The translations under genes were made by a program, and so were the position numbers. From assembly GCA_012845835.1 (NCBI GenBank), contig JABAKD010000013.1:14469665-14533664 (forward strand): a DNA stretch of 64,000 bases. Direction: 5' to 3'. Positions 1 through 10,575 of this stretch are shown piece by piece. Numbering within the stretch: position 1 is the first letter of the stretch; each line of letters begins with the position of its first letter. The notes under the pieces were generated by a model, which was given only the letters and a program-made list of their open reading frames with translations, was not told where the DNA came from and ran no database searches. This DNA is from Undaria pinnatifida. Taxonomy: Eukaryota; Sar; Phaeophyceae; Laminariales; Alariaceae.

Positions 1-37
1 TGCATCTCTTGTTGCCTACTCGGAGTACGACCAGCAG

Positions 38-1267
38 ATGCATATCACATACCAAGATGGGGGAGACCGGGTACTCGCGAGGAGGCGAGAGCTGGTAGAT
101 TCGTCGACCCAAATGACGGTGGCTGATGAGTTCTACGATGGCAAGCCCTGGGTCGACCTCTCCGACGAGGAGCAAACGCAAAAAGGGCTCAAAAGGCTTG
201 CTGGCGTTGATATGCAGCAGACGAGTGATGAGGATTATTGCCGCCAGATATTCCGTGTGCTAAAGATGGATGCGAGCGTGCGGGTAGATAGTAGGGTATT
301 CATGCAAAAACGTGCCTTTCGGAAATATTTTGTTGACATCGGGCTCACGGAGGTGGTGAGGCCCGATGGTCAACAGTACACGCTAAAGTATGGCAAGGTG
401 CTGATGGAGGCAATAGCGGCGGGAATCGAGCCACTCGTGTTCCGCCGCAAGGTGGAAAAGAAGGTTCGTTTCGATCTCGCGACGCATGTCCCTGACACGT
501 TATTCAACATTTTTTACAGCAGGGATCAAGTTGTAATTGAGGCCAATGATGCTGAATGTCGGCAAACAGCAAAATGGCGTGGCGCTAGGTCCATGGGTGC
601 TGCGGGGACCAAGCTGCAGGGATGTGCTGCTGACGAGCACGACTCACGCGAAAATGTCAAGGTTGCTGGTGTGAAATCAGAGCTGAATCGCCGGCACGAC
701 AACAACGAGTGTTTAGTATGTGGCAAGCAGGGACACAAGTACGGGGACCGCCCCCAAAGCCAGCAGGGTAAGGTGGGGAAAGGCGTCCATGGCCAGAGCC
801 ACAGCTTGACCCCCATACAGCAGCAGCGGTCCATAAACGGTCCCGTTCAGCATACCCGAAGCAAGACAACTGGGATGGCCCGTGCCTTTGCCACCCCTCG
901 AGCTATTGGGTACCAGACCGCCTCAAAAGCGGTGGTTACGAAGGCCGAACCTGCTGCGCCTGAAGCGTGTATGCAGAATGACGACGACCACGTGTACATA
1001 TGCGTACCGAGAGAGAAGATGGCGCCAGTGGATAACGGGTTCACCGAGGCGGTACACAACCAGGTTTCCCAAAGCGCTGGGCTACAGAATGCGGCACCAG
1101 TTCTGCACTCCGTTCTGGTGCAGCCGCCGGCACGCGCGTCACAGCAGTGGGGTGGAGATTCCAGCACCATTTATTCCGCGCGTGTTGCGGTTGTGCAAGC
1201 TGGCAGATGTGGTGACACGATCGTGGATTCGGTAGAGAACGAACCGCATATGGAGGGCCTGACGTAG
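38..1267 (+). CDS. Gag-like protein of a Ty3/gypsy-type retrotransposon (409 aa, degenerate)
   Basis: Open frame from an ATG at 38 to a TAG at 1265-1267. The first ~200 residues are charged and mostly alpha-helical in character, as expected for a capsid-forming Gag. A zinc knuckle follows around residues 225-238 (nt 710-751): the Cys, Cys and His of a CX2CX4HX4C motif are present, but the fourth ligand is Arg (CGC at 749-751), one transition away from Cys. The rest is Gln/Ala-rich linker. The frame continues without shift beyond the TAG into an aspartic protease, which gives a Gag-stop-Pro arrangement. Gag binds and packages element RNA in this family. The lost zinc ligand and the missing downstream enzymes say this copy is dead. 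The element may begin left of the window. Assignment rests on the zinc knuckle plus the adjacent protease. Confidence 0.7.
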   Translation: MHITYQDGGDRVLARRRELVDSSTQMTVADEFYDGKPWVDLSDEEQTQKGLKRLAGVDMQQTSDEDYCRQIFRVLKMDASVRVDSRVFMQKRAFRKYFVDIGLTEVVRPDGQQYTLKYGKVLMEAIAAGIEPLVFRRKVEKKVRFDLATHVPDTLFNIFYSRDQVVIEANDAECRQTAKWRGARSMGAAGTKLQGCAADEHDSRENVKVAGVKSELNRRHDNNECLVCGKQGHKYGDRPQSQQGKVGKGVHGQSHSLTPIQQQRSINGPVQHTRSKTTGMARAFATPRAIGYQTASKAVVTKAEPAAPEACMQNDDDHVYICVPREKMAPVDNGFTEAVHNQVSQSAGLQNAAPVLHSVLVQPPARASQQWGGDSSTIYSARVAVVQAGRCGDTIVDSVENEPHMEGLT

Positions 1268-1894
1268 CACCTCGCGGGGCGCCTTGCGGTTTCCGGTGCT
1301 TCCGCGGCTGCTGAGGTCAGGGTGCTGATGGATTCTGGTTCAGGCATTACAGCCATATTGGAGGAGCTGGTAGAGGCCCTGCAGGGACAGCCGGGGATGA
1401 CGCAAACCGCGTTAACGCAGGCGTTTGTTGTGCATGCGCATGTGGTGATGTCGTTTGGCCAGGAGTGTGGTATTGAGACGCAATCGGGTCCGCTCCACTT
1501 AACGATCGAAACTCCATGGGGACCAGTCCGGTTTATTATGCCATATATCGTGCTCCCTGGGCGTGGCGATGTGGTTATCATCGGGCAGATAACGTCGAGA
1601 AAGAAACTCTGCATCGACGTCATGGCGCAGCTCGTAGCATCTGTACTGAAGGCTCACGGGTGTCAAGATGACTCTAAGATGGAGCTTACAGATCTTGCTG
1701 TGGGCGAGGCCAACGCTGATGCTGTGCTGCGGGTGGCGATGGCTGTCACGGCGTTCGAGTCGGGCATTGACTCGTCAGATGTCGTGGAAGATGAGGTCAC
1801 GCTGACGCCTGCTGTTTCAGCGATCCATGATGTTCCAGGATTCCGAGGTGGAGATGCAAGATCGTGTGGGCGTGTTGGAGACGGCGGTCAATGA
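1268..1894 (+). pseudogene. Retrotransposon aspartic protease, in frame after the Gag stop
   Basis: Same frame as the Gag above, with no start codon needed if the TAG at 1265-1267 is read through. The sequence shows an LMDSGSG active-site motif (catalytic Asp codon 1331-1333) and, about 80 residues later, a DVVIIGQ segment in the place of the second conserved hydrophobic-Gly motif of retropepsins. These enzymes act as dimers that cut the Gag-Pol polyprotein. The frame ends at 1894. A neighbouring frame at about 1827-2090 continues with element-like sequence (MFQDSEVEMQDRVGVLETAV), so a frameshift lies near 1830-1890. No reverse transcriptase follows. Either the stop is a natural readthrough site or the copy is degenerate; this copy alone cannot decide. 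Confidence 0.65.
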
Positions 1895-2086
1895 CGCTGT
1901 TGACCATGGCTCCCCGCCGGAAGGTGCCGAGATGCTGCGTGATATCGTTTTTCGCACGCACCTTTACGTGTTATGTCGGGCGTTGCCGGGTGACCCACCT
2001 GCACGCAAGAAGTCTGGGACGGTCCGGTTTCATTCAGGGGCGGGGGTGGTGCGGGCGAAGCCCCCACCTGAACGTAATCGCCTGCG

Positions 2087-2341
2087 GTGAAGTGCGGCAG
2101 AGCCGTGCGCCGACTGTTGCTCGGTAGTGACGACTTTGTCGTCAAGGTGGCTTGGAAAGAGCCGGAGGAGGTGGAGAGCACCTGGGAGTCGGTGTCGCGC
2201 GTGGTTGATGGCGCGACGGCCTTGCTGCGAAAAGATTTCGAGGCGCTGCGGCTAAAGACGGATCAGAAGCGGGGACTCGTACAGCGGTATGGGCTGCGTT
2301 TTTTTTCATATTGTGGTTCGTGGGGGGGTACCGAATTCTGA
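2087..2341 (+). pseudogene. Chromodomain-like C-terminal remnant of integrase (rest of Pol deleted)
   Basis: Residues around 14-60 of this frame read FVVKVAWKEPEEVESTWES and then a charged helical tail, the aromatic/charged pattern of a chromodomain as found at the C terminus of chromoviral Ty3/gypsy integrases. Only about 200 bp separate it from the region just after the protease, so RT, RNase H and the integrase catalytic core (normally about 3 kb) are absent. The join lies near 2080-2115. A T8 run and a G7 run follow (2298-2328), possibly part of a polypurine tract or the 3' end of the element. I found no matching LTR pair around it inside the window. Confidence 0.55.
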
Positions 2342-3083
2342 ATTGATGATTTTCGGTTTTATCTGAACTAAGAATTGCGAGATTTGTTTTTGAAATTTCT
2401 GCGCAGGGCGCTGATAGCACCTGACGCATCCACAGCTGGCGGTTCATCGCCGAGGCTGTGTGTGGACAGGGAATGTCCTGGGGTGCTGCTTCCGATTTAC
2501 AGGGGCGGCTATTGTACTGGAATACACATGCCTTATGTGTCCCGGTTCGGCAAGTTGCATGCATAATTGGAGGTGTGACGCTTGGTGTGTGGTTTGCTTG
2601 AAGATGCATTGGTGATGCCGCGGCTGCTGAGCAATCGTTGTTCTCACGGTCAGTAAACGTGGTTGATCTTAGGTCGTCGTGGAACAGATCGGTATGAGTT
2701 GGACTTGACCATTGCCCAACTTAAGGATAGCGAGCGATGTTTATCAAAGCTACTCGGTCTGAGCCAATTTGTTGTTGGTAGCCCGAGAGGGGCTTCTAGA
2801 GGGTGCTGTACCGCTGTGGTCGTATCATTGGGCATTCTACCGTACATAGAATGGTTGGATACATTTTGTTAGGGAGTTTAATTGTCATTATTGGCGTTTC
2901 TTATGAGCTCTTGAGATCTTCAGATACGAACGGGAAGGTTCATAGCCGATGGCATGGCACTTCCCCGTGTAACACGAACGAACTATTGCATTGTAGACGA
3001 ACGCACGTCCTCGGAGCTGATACCACCGGGCCCGCGGTCGCGCGACTCGGTACAATACCTTGCGAACCTATGAAATTGGGCAA
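2342..3083. other. No recognisable gene; flank of the Ty3-like remnant
   Basis: Short frames on both strands share no motif with known families and lack splice or start context. This stretch may include the 3' non-coding end of the retroelement, but no second copy exists in the window to define a boundary. Confidence 0.4.
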
Positions 3084-4200
3084 AAGGCATCCATCGATAC
3101 CCTTGAAAACCTACTACATTGAGAAATAGGTATCGATCGATCTCATCGCACACCTATCGCTTTAATCAATAGGTATTGATTGGTGGCGATAAAATGGTAT
3201 TGCTTGAACGGTGGTCTGTCGGCAGTCATTTTTAAATCATGTTGGTTCACAAAATACCTATTAATATACACATATCGGTCGCACGATAGGCGATTGTGGT
3301 CATTGCCCTAACCCCATTGTTTCTTACAATACCTATCGATAGACCCCGAAGCCGAGCTATGGTGCCCCGCGATAGGTGTCGATTCTCATAATTGCCGACC
3401 TACGGTTGGTCCAATAGCCTAATCGGTAGGGTATTATCCAAGGTATAAGAAGGATATGAGCAGCACACAAACAGGTCGCTCCAAAACACTGCATGCTTGG
3501 GCTTCGCATCGGACATGCACAATATTTAATAGTAGTCCCCACCTTGTTGAGACCGTCCACCTTAAGCTTCTCAGGGCACAAAAAAATACAGACATTGCCG
3601 AATTTGGGGATTCTCCGCTGGGCTGAAGGGGCGTGCGGCGTCGATGATGAATGGCAAACTGGAGTGATTACTAGTTTATTGTACCGAGAAGGGCTGTCTT
3701 CGAGCACCTTTGCTCTCAAACACCGACACAATAAAATGGTGAAAGGTCAACGTACCGATATCTATCATCTTACACAATGTAATGGTGAAAGCTCTGTCGA
3801 TACCTATCGTCTGAAACAATAGAATTGTGAAAGGTTTATCGATGATACCTGTTTTCGGAAACAGTAGGTTTGCCGAAATGTCTATCGATACCTATCGTTC
3901 TAAACTATAGGTTTGGTAAAAGGTATATCGATACCTATCGTGGGAAACAATAGGTTTCGTCTCGCAGTCCCAATAGTAGATCGCCTGAACAGGCATGCTC
4001 TGGAAATTCCTCTCGATAGTTATCTACGTCAACGATAGGTTTTGATATTAAATGTCAATACGATATCGGCTGAACGATAGATCAATAAAGGTGTCAACCG
4101 ATACTTGTTGCCGGCCACAATAAGCTTTTAAAAATACAGTCGATACTAACCACAGGCAACAATAGGCCTCACCTATTGGAATAGGATACTATCGATTGTC
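3084..4200. repeat. Degenerate satellite built on AATAGGTATCGAT / ATCGATACCTATT
   Basis: The core word recurs in both orientations across about 1.1 kb. The best-ordered part is 3726-3965, with five units of about 43-46 bp, each holding AACAATAGG, then GTGAAAGG, then ATCGATACCTATCG. Units left of 3440 and right of 3965 are more diverged and partly inverted. The core ATCGAT is self-complementary, so units can pair. Short reading frames across it are by-products. Confidence 0.75.
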
Positions 4201-4729
4201 TTTTGATCTGGAACCTATTGTCCAGGATGTATCTAGCACAAAGGGGGGGGGGGCGGCTCTCTATCGTCCACTGTGTTCGGTTTCAAATATGATTTAGTGT
4301 GTGTTGTGTTTTCTAAAAGGATTTAGTATGTGCGTTCGGTTTTATATAGGATTTGGTATGGCGCTTTCGGGAAGGGACGGTGCCAGGTCACCCTCCTGTC
4401 AGGAAGCTCGAAGTTGAATAAATTAACGCTAGGTGTCGGAAATTTCTTTCTTCGGGCCCCAGTACTAGTCCGATATTAATAGCTTCTTAAGCAAGTCACG
4501 ACCTGGTATAAAATTGCCGTCATGTTGGCCGCACTACTTCAGTCTTATCTTCTATCGGCAATTAAATTCATTTCGCGAGGAGCGCGAACAAAGTGTTTTG
4601 GGCACTTTTTTTCTGGCCTACAATGCAGTTATTGAGTCCCTTTTTACCTGGTCACAACATGGATGATGCACACTCTCTGCCTCGTTTTGCCGCTGCACAT
4701 ACACAGAGTACTTTCGCTGTATGGTGGTT
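4201..4729. other. Unassigned spacer with a G11 run
   Basis: Contains a G run at about 4242-4252 and imperfect repeats of GGATTTAGTATG near 4290-4360. No coding signal was recognised. Confidence 0.4.
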
Positions 4730-5033
4730 TGTTGATCCCTACGAAGGGTAGAGGGCTTACCCGTTGACCTGACAATAGTGGGGTAGTGGTGTCACCGGTA
4801 TGAAGACAAGGAAAAGACGTACAAATATATATTAAGTTGCTGCTAGCCAAGGCACATCGTGGAGAGGAGAAGACTCGCTCGATAAAAGAAGCACATCGAG
4901 GGGTGACGGCGAAATACCCAAAATCATTCCACCATCCAGATATACCGCTACGATGTAGCAAACTTATCACTGGAAACCCCTACAATACTCAACCGTCATC
5001 GTATCCGCATCATATCCGAGCATACAATCAACA
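4730..5033 (+). repeat. LTR-like repeat, left copy (304 bp, TGTTGAT...ATCAACA)
   Basis: Nearly the same sequence recurs at 8758-9071. The unit begins TGTTGAT and ends ATCAACA, the TG...CA inverted ends typical of long terminal repeats. A TATA-like ACAAATATATATTAAG lies at about 4819-4836. The right copy has a 13-bp extra block near its middle. No primer-binding site follows, no polypurine tract precedes the right copy, and flanking bases show no target duplication. The pair could be two solo LTRs, a non-autonomous LTR element (about 4.3 kb), or a short inverted-end repeat. Confidence 0.55.
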
Positions 5034-6779
5034 GCCTCCCTGCTTCGTAAATGATGCGTTATGATGCTATATTGTCATATAATCAGGGTAAAACGTTTCA
5101 ATGAAAAATACGGTGAATCAATATCCTCCCAGTACTACTGTGACAAGAAAGAAAGGGTACAGCACCATAGTCCTTGAAAAGCACTCCATAAATCTATAGA
5201 TACAATTCAGCGGGACAGTATCCAACGTCAACATTAACGAGCCATAATCCTCTCAAGTGGTCAAGCGAATCCTTCCCCGCGCAAGCGGTAACAGGTGTGA
5301 CCCCTCCTTGCAGGATGAAAACTAAACGATTTGGCTCAGCTGGGTCCTATTAAGGGGCTAGTTGAGAAAATCATAGACTGATTACGCAGGGATGACCCCG
5401 GGTAGTTTGCGAAAAACCGTTGCAGTCCCCAAGTCCCAAAAATCTTACTAAACCATGACATATTCTACCATTCTCCCAAAATCAAATGTTCATCACAAAA
5501 TCCCGGTGAAAACGAAAATACCAACTAACTGCAGTTTTCCAGTGTGCCTTCCTCGGTGAATTCGTGCTCCTCGTGCCGGCTCTCACTGCGTTCGCAATGT
5601 CCGGACGTGTCTGGTTAGCAAGCCACATCAAGCATCCGACCAGTTCGCGAAAATGGCCAGTCTGTTTGAGACCTTCCTCGAGCGGGTTTGTCCTACCCGA
5701 ACTAACGCATAAATATCACGATTCACCGCAAACCCTGAGGTAATATATCAAATCCCGCAATATGTCACTATTTCAGAGTTGACTCGACAACTGTTTGATG
5801 CCAGTATAGCACGAATTCGACCGCGTGTTTATTTCTGTTTCAGAGCACCGATAGATCAGAGCGCAAACGCCTCGCTACACGTGACGAGGTTGTTATATCG
5901 AGGGTCAAGTTATTCCGCATGTTCCTTTCCGGAAAAGCGACACGTAGTATCATAGTGCTGCAAGAGTGTTAGTCCATGCTGCTACTTGATAAGCTACCGC
6001 GATAAAGAAATAACGATCCTTGAAACTGTTTGGCAACCTCGACTAAAACGCGTATATAGGATACGGTATGAGGTAAACTCCACAACAAACGCAGGAATGT
6101 TGACTATCTTCGTCTGTAGTCAAAATGCTCGTATACTAGACTACGTACATAAAATGTTTGGAGCACCTAACTGTGGGCTATAAGAACCTTATAATCTACC
6201 CCATTCCCCCTGCTCATTATTTTTGGCCCGGCATACAGCAGATACCGCTAATCATATCACTCTGCACACGTTCACGATAAGGGCGGGGGTAGTTGAAGGG
6301 GCGATCAAACCAAAGGAGGCTTAAACATAATCAAAATCCTATCATCATTGTCAGGCAAAGGATGTCAGACTGAAATATCATATTCATGATACAGTAGGCA
6401 TAACCGGGACAACATCAGGGTGAAATCTTCAGTTTAACGAGAAAAACACATCCCGATATTTCCACCACATATTGCATCATAACACGTGAGTAATACTACT
6501 GGTATTAACCATACCCCTACAGCCTTCAGCCGTCACCAAGTTATCTGTAAAACCGGATGACGTACGACATCGTACCAGGAATTTTGATAGGAAAATACAC
6601 GGCACACAACCGAAATCGAATATAATGTTTCGGAGATGGCGAATTCGTCATCAATCCCTTCCCTCTTTGGTGCATGAGGGAAAATGGTTGATTGAAAATG
6701 AACTAAAGTACCCAACTGCTGTACATACGACGGACAGAAAATACGGCTGTCGGAAGCAAGCGCTAGCTACTGCTGACAA
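5034..6779. other. Intergenic or element interior with no recognised gene
   Basis: AT-rich stretch between the two LTR-like repeats. The longest frames are under 80 codons and carry no motif. No RNA gene, terminal repeat or tandem repeat was recognised. Confidence 0.4.
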
Positions 6780-6830
6780 TTTTTTTTTTTTTTTTTTCAT
6801 CCTCCGGCGGATGGGGAAAAATAAAGCCAC
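6780..6830 (-). repeat. 3'-end fragment of the poly-A-tailed retroposon
   Basis: A T18 run followed by CATCCTCCGGCGGATGGGG matches the 3' end of the element at 7029-7287 and 58958-59211. Only the last ~45 bp are present, as expected for a strongly 5'-truncated retrocopy. Confidence 0.65.
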
Positions 6831-7028
6831 ACTAACAGCAGTCATCTAATATCAACCCGCCAAGCATCCTGCATCCTGCGCCTAGTAACCTGTTGATCAG
6901 CAGACCTATCATACCACAATCAATCACGTTTGCCGGTGGTTGGGGCAAGTGGGGCTGGGGATCAGGCACAAGCATTTATCCTGACCGTCCCTCTCGCCGA
7001 GCTACTCTGTCCTTTGCTATGATTCAAC

Positions 7029-7287
7029 TTCTTTTTTTTCTTTTTTTTTTTTTTTTTCATCCTCCGGCGGATGGGGAAAAAGAAAGCTTTAGCTCACCAC
7101 ACTTCCACGTAGTTTCATTCGCGTCGTGTGTCGATTTAACTCAGTTGCTTTCGCAGCCCAACGCTAGCTGGCGCACCCTTCGGGTCCCATTGTAGGTATA
7201 GCGTAAGCTGTCCCTATCAGTGGTCTTCGTTACAACCCCGGCAGCGCAAGCTGCCGTTGTATACGGATGCGTGTGTATGTCGACCCG
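7029..7287 (-). mobile_element. Poly-A-tailed SINE-like retroposon, copy 1
   Basis: Homologous over about 255 bp to 58958-59211 in the opposite orientation. Read on the minus strand it starts near GGGTCGACATACACACGC (GGTTCGACAT in the other copy, resembling a pol III B box). It contains a CGGCAGC/GCTGCCG hairpin and ends with an AAATAAAGC/CCCCATCCGCCGGAGGATG segment followed by A-rich DNA. The second inverted repeat CATCC...GGATG lies just before the tail. Fragments of the same 3' end occur at 6780 and 42479. No coding capacity. Confidence 0.65.
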
Positions 7288-7728
7288 GCCTGTCCCCTGA
7301 GGGTCAGTTTCGGTGGAGATAGCCACCCGGAATGTCATCTTTCCGGGTAGTGTGGGACTTGCGCAAGCTCACCCACTAACCAAACCCCTGGCCATGGGAG
7401 ATGGCCTTCCGCCGGACTTGGTCCAGATACGGTCCACCCTACCCATTCGGGCATTGGTCCTCGGGATTAACGCGAAAAAAAAAGTCTTGGCAGCAAAGAA
7501 TGAGAAAGAAAATAATCGTCTCAGCCTCAAATAAAACCATGCCGTCGCTACGTAAGTCAACTAGTGCTCGTAGTAGTCTATAGTTAGCAGTATCATATAT
7601 CGCGACAGCAGTTCACATGACGTATTTTCACACAGCAAAAGTCCACTACCTGCTGCATTACTCTAGAATCAAGACAAGGCCCAGACAGAAACAATTGTTG
7701 ATACGTAACATGACCTGTGATTGTTGCC
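7288..7728. other. Possible extension of the retroposon; otherwise unassigned
   Basis: GC-rich and hairpin-rich to about 7480 (for example CTGGCCATGGGAGATGGCC), which could be further 5' sequence of the retroposon. The second copy at 59 kb does not share it, so the boundary is unknown. Confidence 0.3.
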
Positions 7729-8600
7729 TTAGTCTGGTGCAAACGATGACAAGGATTCTCCACCTGGGTGTCCGCGCCTCCCACACCCAGCGTCCTCCAC
7801 CGCGACGAGCCACCTTGTGCCGACCCCAACCCGGCCCCACACATCAACGGGCTCGGCAGCCGGCGCTCCCACGGAGCACGACAGATACTGCTCGTAATTT
7901 AGTTTCACAGCCAAATTTTCAACATTTTCGAGCCATCTCTTCTCCCCCGTCTCAAACTGCTCCTGCTGCCCCTGCGGCTGCTGCTGCGCAGTGCGCTCGC
8001 TCCCAGTCTCAAGCATTGGGAATACGAGCTGTGACGTCCAAGCAGGGGATGGTGCCGTCGGAGGCTGCAGCTGCTGCTGCTGCTCTAATGGCAGCTGCAA
8101 GAGCTCTTCCTGCTCTTCCCCCTCGTCTCTAATTCCACCATAAAATTTTTCTCCGTCTTGAACTGCTGCTGCCGCTGCTGCGGCTTCTGCTGAGCAGTGC
8201 TCTCACTCCCAGTCTCAAGTACTGGGATTACGAGCTGTGACTCACATCTGGCCACGCCAACTCCCCTATCTGGTACCTGAGACGGCTGAGAAATGTCTCG
8301 CATTTGCTCCAGTCGTAGAGAGAAGCTTGAGAGCTCGAGGAGAAGTTGCGAATACTCGCGAATGATGACTTCGCTTTCCTCAAAGCGACCTTCGATTCGA
8401 TAGAACTCGTGCCATCCTGCCGAAATCTGGCCTATGGTCCGGAAACCATAACGGAAATCACCCTCGATTTCTTTCTCAAGTTGGTCCCGTATTGCGAGCA
8501 GCTCTTCCAGCTCCCGCATCTTGGCCTGCTGAGAGCTCCCTGCTCTCTCTGCCAACGCCCTCACGTCCACAACGCACATTTTTACCTCGTCCTCAGGCAT
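7729..8600 (-). pseudogene. Gln-rich coiled-coil protein gene with an internal duplication and a frameshift
   Basis: Read on the minus strand from an ATG at 8600, the frame encodes a charged helical N-terminal part (about residues 1-105, with heptad-like Leu/Glu/Arg), then a Gln-rich part, and ends at 8085. A second frame (8100 to 7729) takes over with RDEGEEQEELLQLPLEQQQQ. The two join if a 1-nt shift occurs near 8140-8152, where an A5/T4 run lies. The segment SQLV(I/F)P(V/M)LETGSE(S/R)TAQQ occurs in both halves, so about 170 bp were duplicated. No domain was recognised and no function can be given. The gene ends about 160 bp from the right LTR-like repeat and may belong to that element. A sequencing indel or an unseen intron could replace the frameshift. 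Confidence 0.4.
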
Positions 8601-8757
8601 GGTTCAAATTAGGCACCCAGCTCGCTCCCTTGCATAGGGAGGGCTGTTTTTGTGATATCTCCAGCTAGCTTTCTTCCGCAGAAGAGCGCACGTCACTCAG
8701 CATCCTATGCTTCGAACAGGGAAAGTACAGCGTACGGTACGCGATAATTATCGTGTT

Positions 8758-9071
8758 TGTTGATCCCTACGAAGCGTAGAGGGCTTACCCGTTGAGCTGA
8801 CAATAGTGGGGTAGTGGAGTCACCGGTATGAAGACAAGTAGAAGACGCACAAATATATTGTTGCTCCTAGCCAAGGCACATCGTGGACAGTAGAAGACTA
8901 TCTCGGTAGAAGAAGCACATCGAGGAGTGACGGCGAAATACCCAAAATCATTCCACCATCCAGATATACGCCCCCAGATATACCTCTACGATGTAGCCAA
9001 CTTATCACTGGAAACCCCTACAATACTCAACCGTCATCATATTCGCATTATATCCAAGCATACAATCAACA
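8758..9071 (+). repeat. LTR-like repeat, right copy (314 bp)
   Basis: Direct repeat of 4730-5033 with the same TGTTGAT and ATCAACA ends. It differs by scattered substitutions, a few small indels and a 13-bp duplicated block (CCCCCAGATATAC) near 8970. The divergence indicates the two copies are not recent. Confidence 0.55.
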
Positions 9072-9622
9072 ATGATTCTTGATGTTTTGGTGAGATCAGA
9101 CGACGTTCGTGTACGGCAACTGGTCCAATTTGCCAATGACAACGGCATGGAATAGAATGGAGCACGCGCAGGCGGTATTGAGACCTCCGCGCATCGCACC
9201 TTCTTTTTGACCCTTCTTGTATACTGGTATTCATGATGAAAATCCGAGCGATATCCTCAAATCATCGTCCAGGTTGCCCACCGCTGATGATTGTATCTCT
9301 TTGGTATCATGGTGATTCTTCTCTTAACAGCAGCACTATTGAGTACTCCTAGGGGGCAACGCGTACAACGGGTCTTCGTCCTCAACTGCTCCTCGTACAC
9401 CCACCGGGGAGAAACACATATATATATATAACCAATACATCGTATATATGGTTGAAAAGTGCACCCTGCTCTCAGCTGTGTGGAGGTCCGGCCGTACATG
9501 TTGGGCTTAGTTAGCAGAAGGACAACATGTCTCTACTTCTTGCGAGGCAAACAAGACACGAATAAAACGTAGGGTGACATAACGCGCAAGACACGAAATA
9601 CGCCATCAGCCAAACATATACA
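9072..9622. other. No recognised feature
   Basis: Short frames only. An (TA)n run of about 14 bp lies near 9418-9430. Confidence 0.4.
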
Positions 9623-10479
9623 GTGCCATCCACCGTCGGCATCCCTAAACGGCCGGGGGGAGGGGGGGGGAGGGGGGAGGAGTGGAGGACGGAGAGGGGG
9701 AGAGAAGGGGGGGAAGGAAGGGAGGCGTCCTTCCCAAGAGACAGAAGTCTGGGTCTGGCCATCACCGTGTTGAAGATTTTTGGGCCTTCCAATGGCCGTC
9801 ACAAGCTAGCGTAACGCCGCCCTGACTTCTTCGCCTTGTTGCGTTCTCTCCCTAGCGCCATTTTGATGCACTTGATACCCTCCATGAGCTCAATGCCGTC
9901 TTTAGTCAGTTCCTGGGGTCTGATAGTATGAAGTTTTTTCCTTTTTCCTTACCATGCTTCCTCTTGTCTCGTCTTTTCTTGTCTTTTCTTTCGTTTCCTT
10001 TTTCGTTTTCTTTCCTTTTCTTTTCTCTCCTTTCCTTTTCTTTTCCCGCCTTTCCTTTTCTTTTCTTTTCTTTTCTTTCCTTTCGTTTCTCTTCTTTTCT
10101 TTTCTTTCCTATGTTTTTTTCCCGACTGACTTGAGTCTGACGTGCGTATGCGCAGTGATAGGTACTACGTCTAATATATACTCCGGAGTATATGGTAGCC
10201 TTCCCTGCGTAGCAAGCGGTATAGTCTGTTTTTCCAGGCGCGAGTAGTGAGACGTATGTACCAGTATGGACCTGGCAAATTGTAGGCTGACTCCCGATTT
10301 CACGTTTTATACGTTTCTGGCGGAATCATGAATTGCGCCCGCTGTGCCATATGCGTGTACCACCTTTGGCTTGTTTGTGTTTTTTCTCTGGGGTATTCCT
10401 CAGCTCCAGGGTGACTGGAGCCGGTCCTCTGACCACGGAATTGATTATGCGAGTTAATGTGAGAACAACGACGACGACG

Positions 10480-10575
<96 letters not shown>

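Noticed and set aside
8195-8235. Resemblance to primate Alu (CTCAAGTACTGGGATTACGAG...TGAC)
   Set aside because: Only about 13 consecutive bases match and the segment lies inside a duplicated coding block, so contamination by human DNA is not supported.
4730-9071. Calling a complete LTR retrotransposon
   Set aside because: No primer-binding site, polypurine tract, RT or target duplication; kept as an LTR-like repeat pair.
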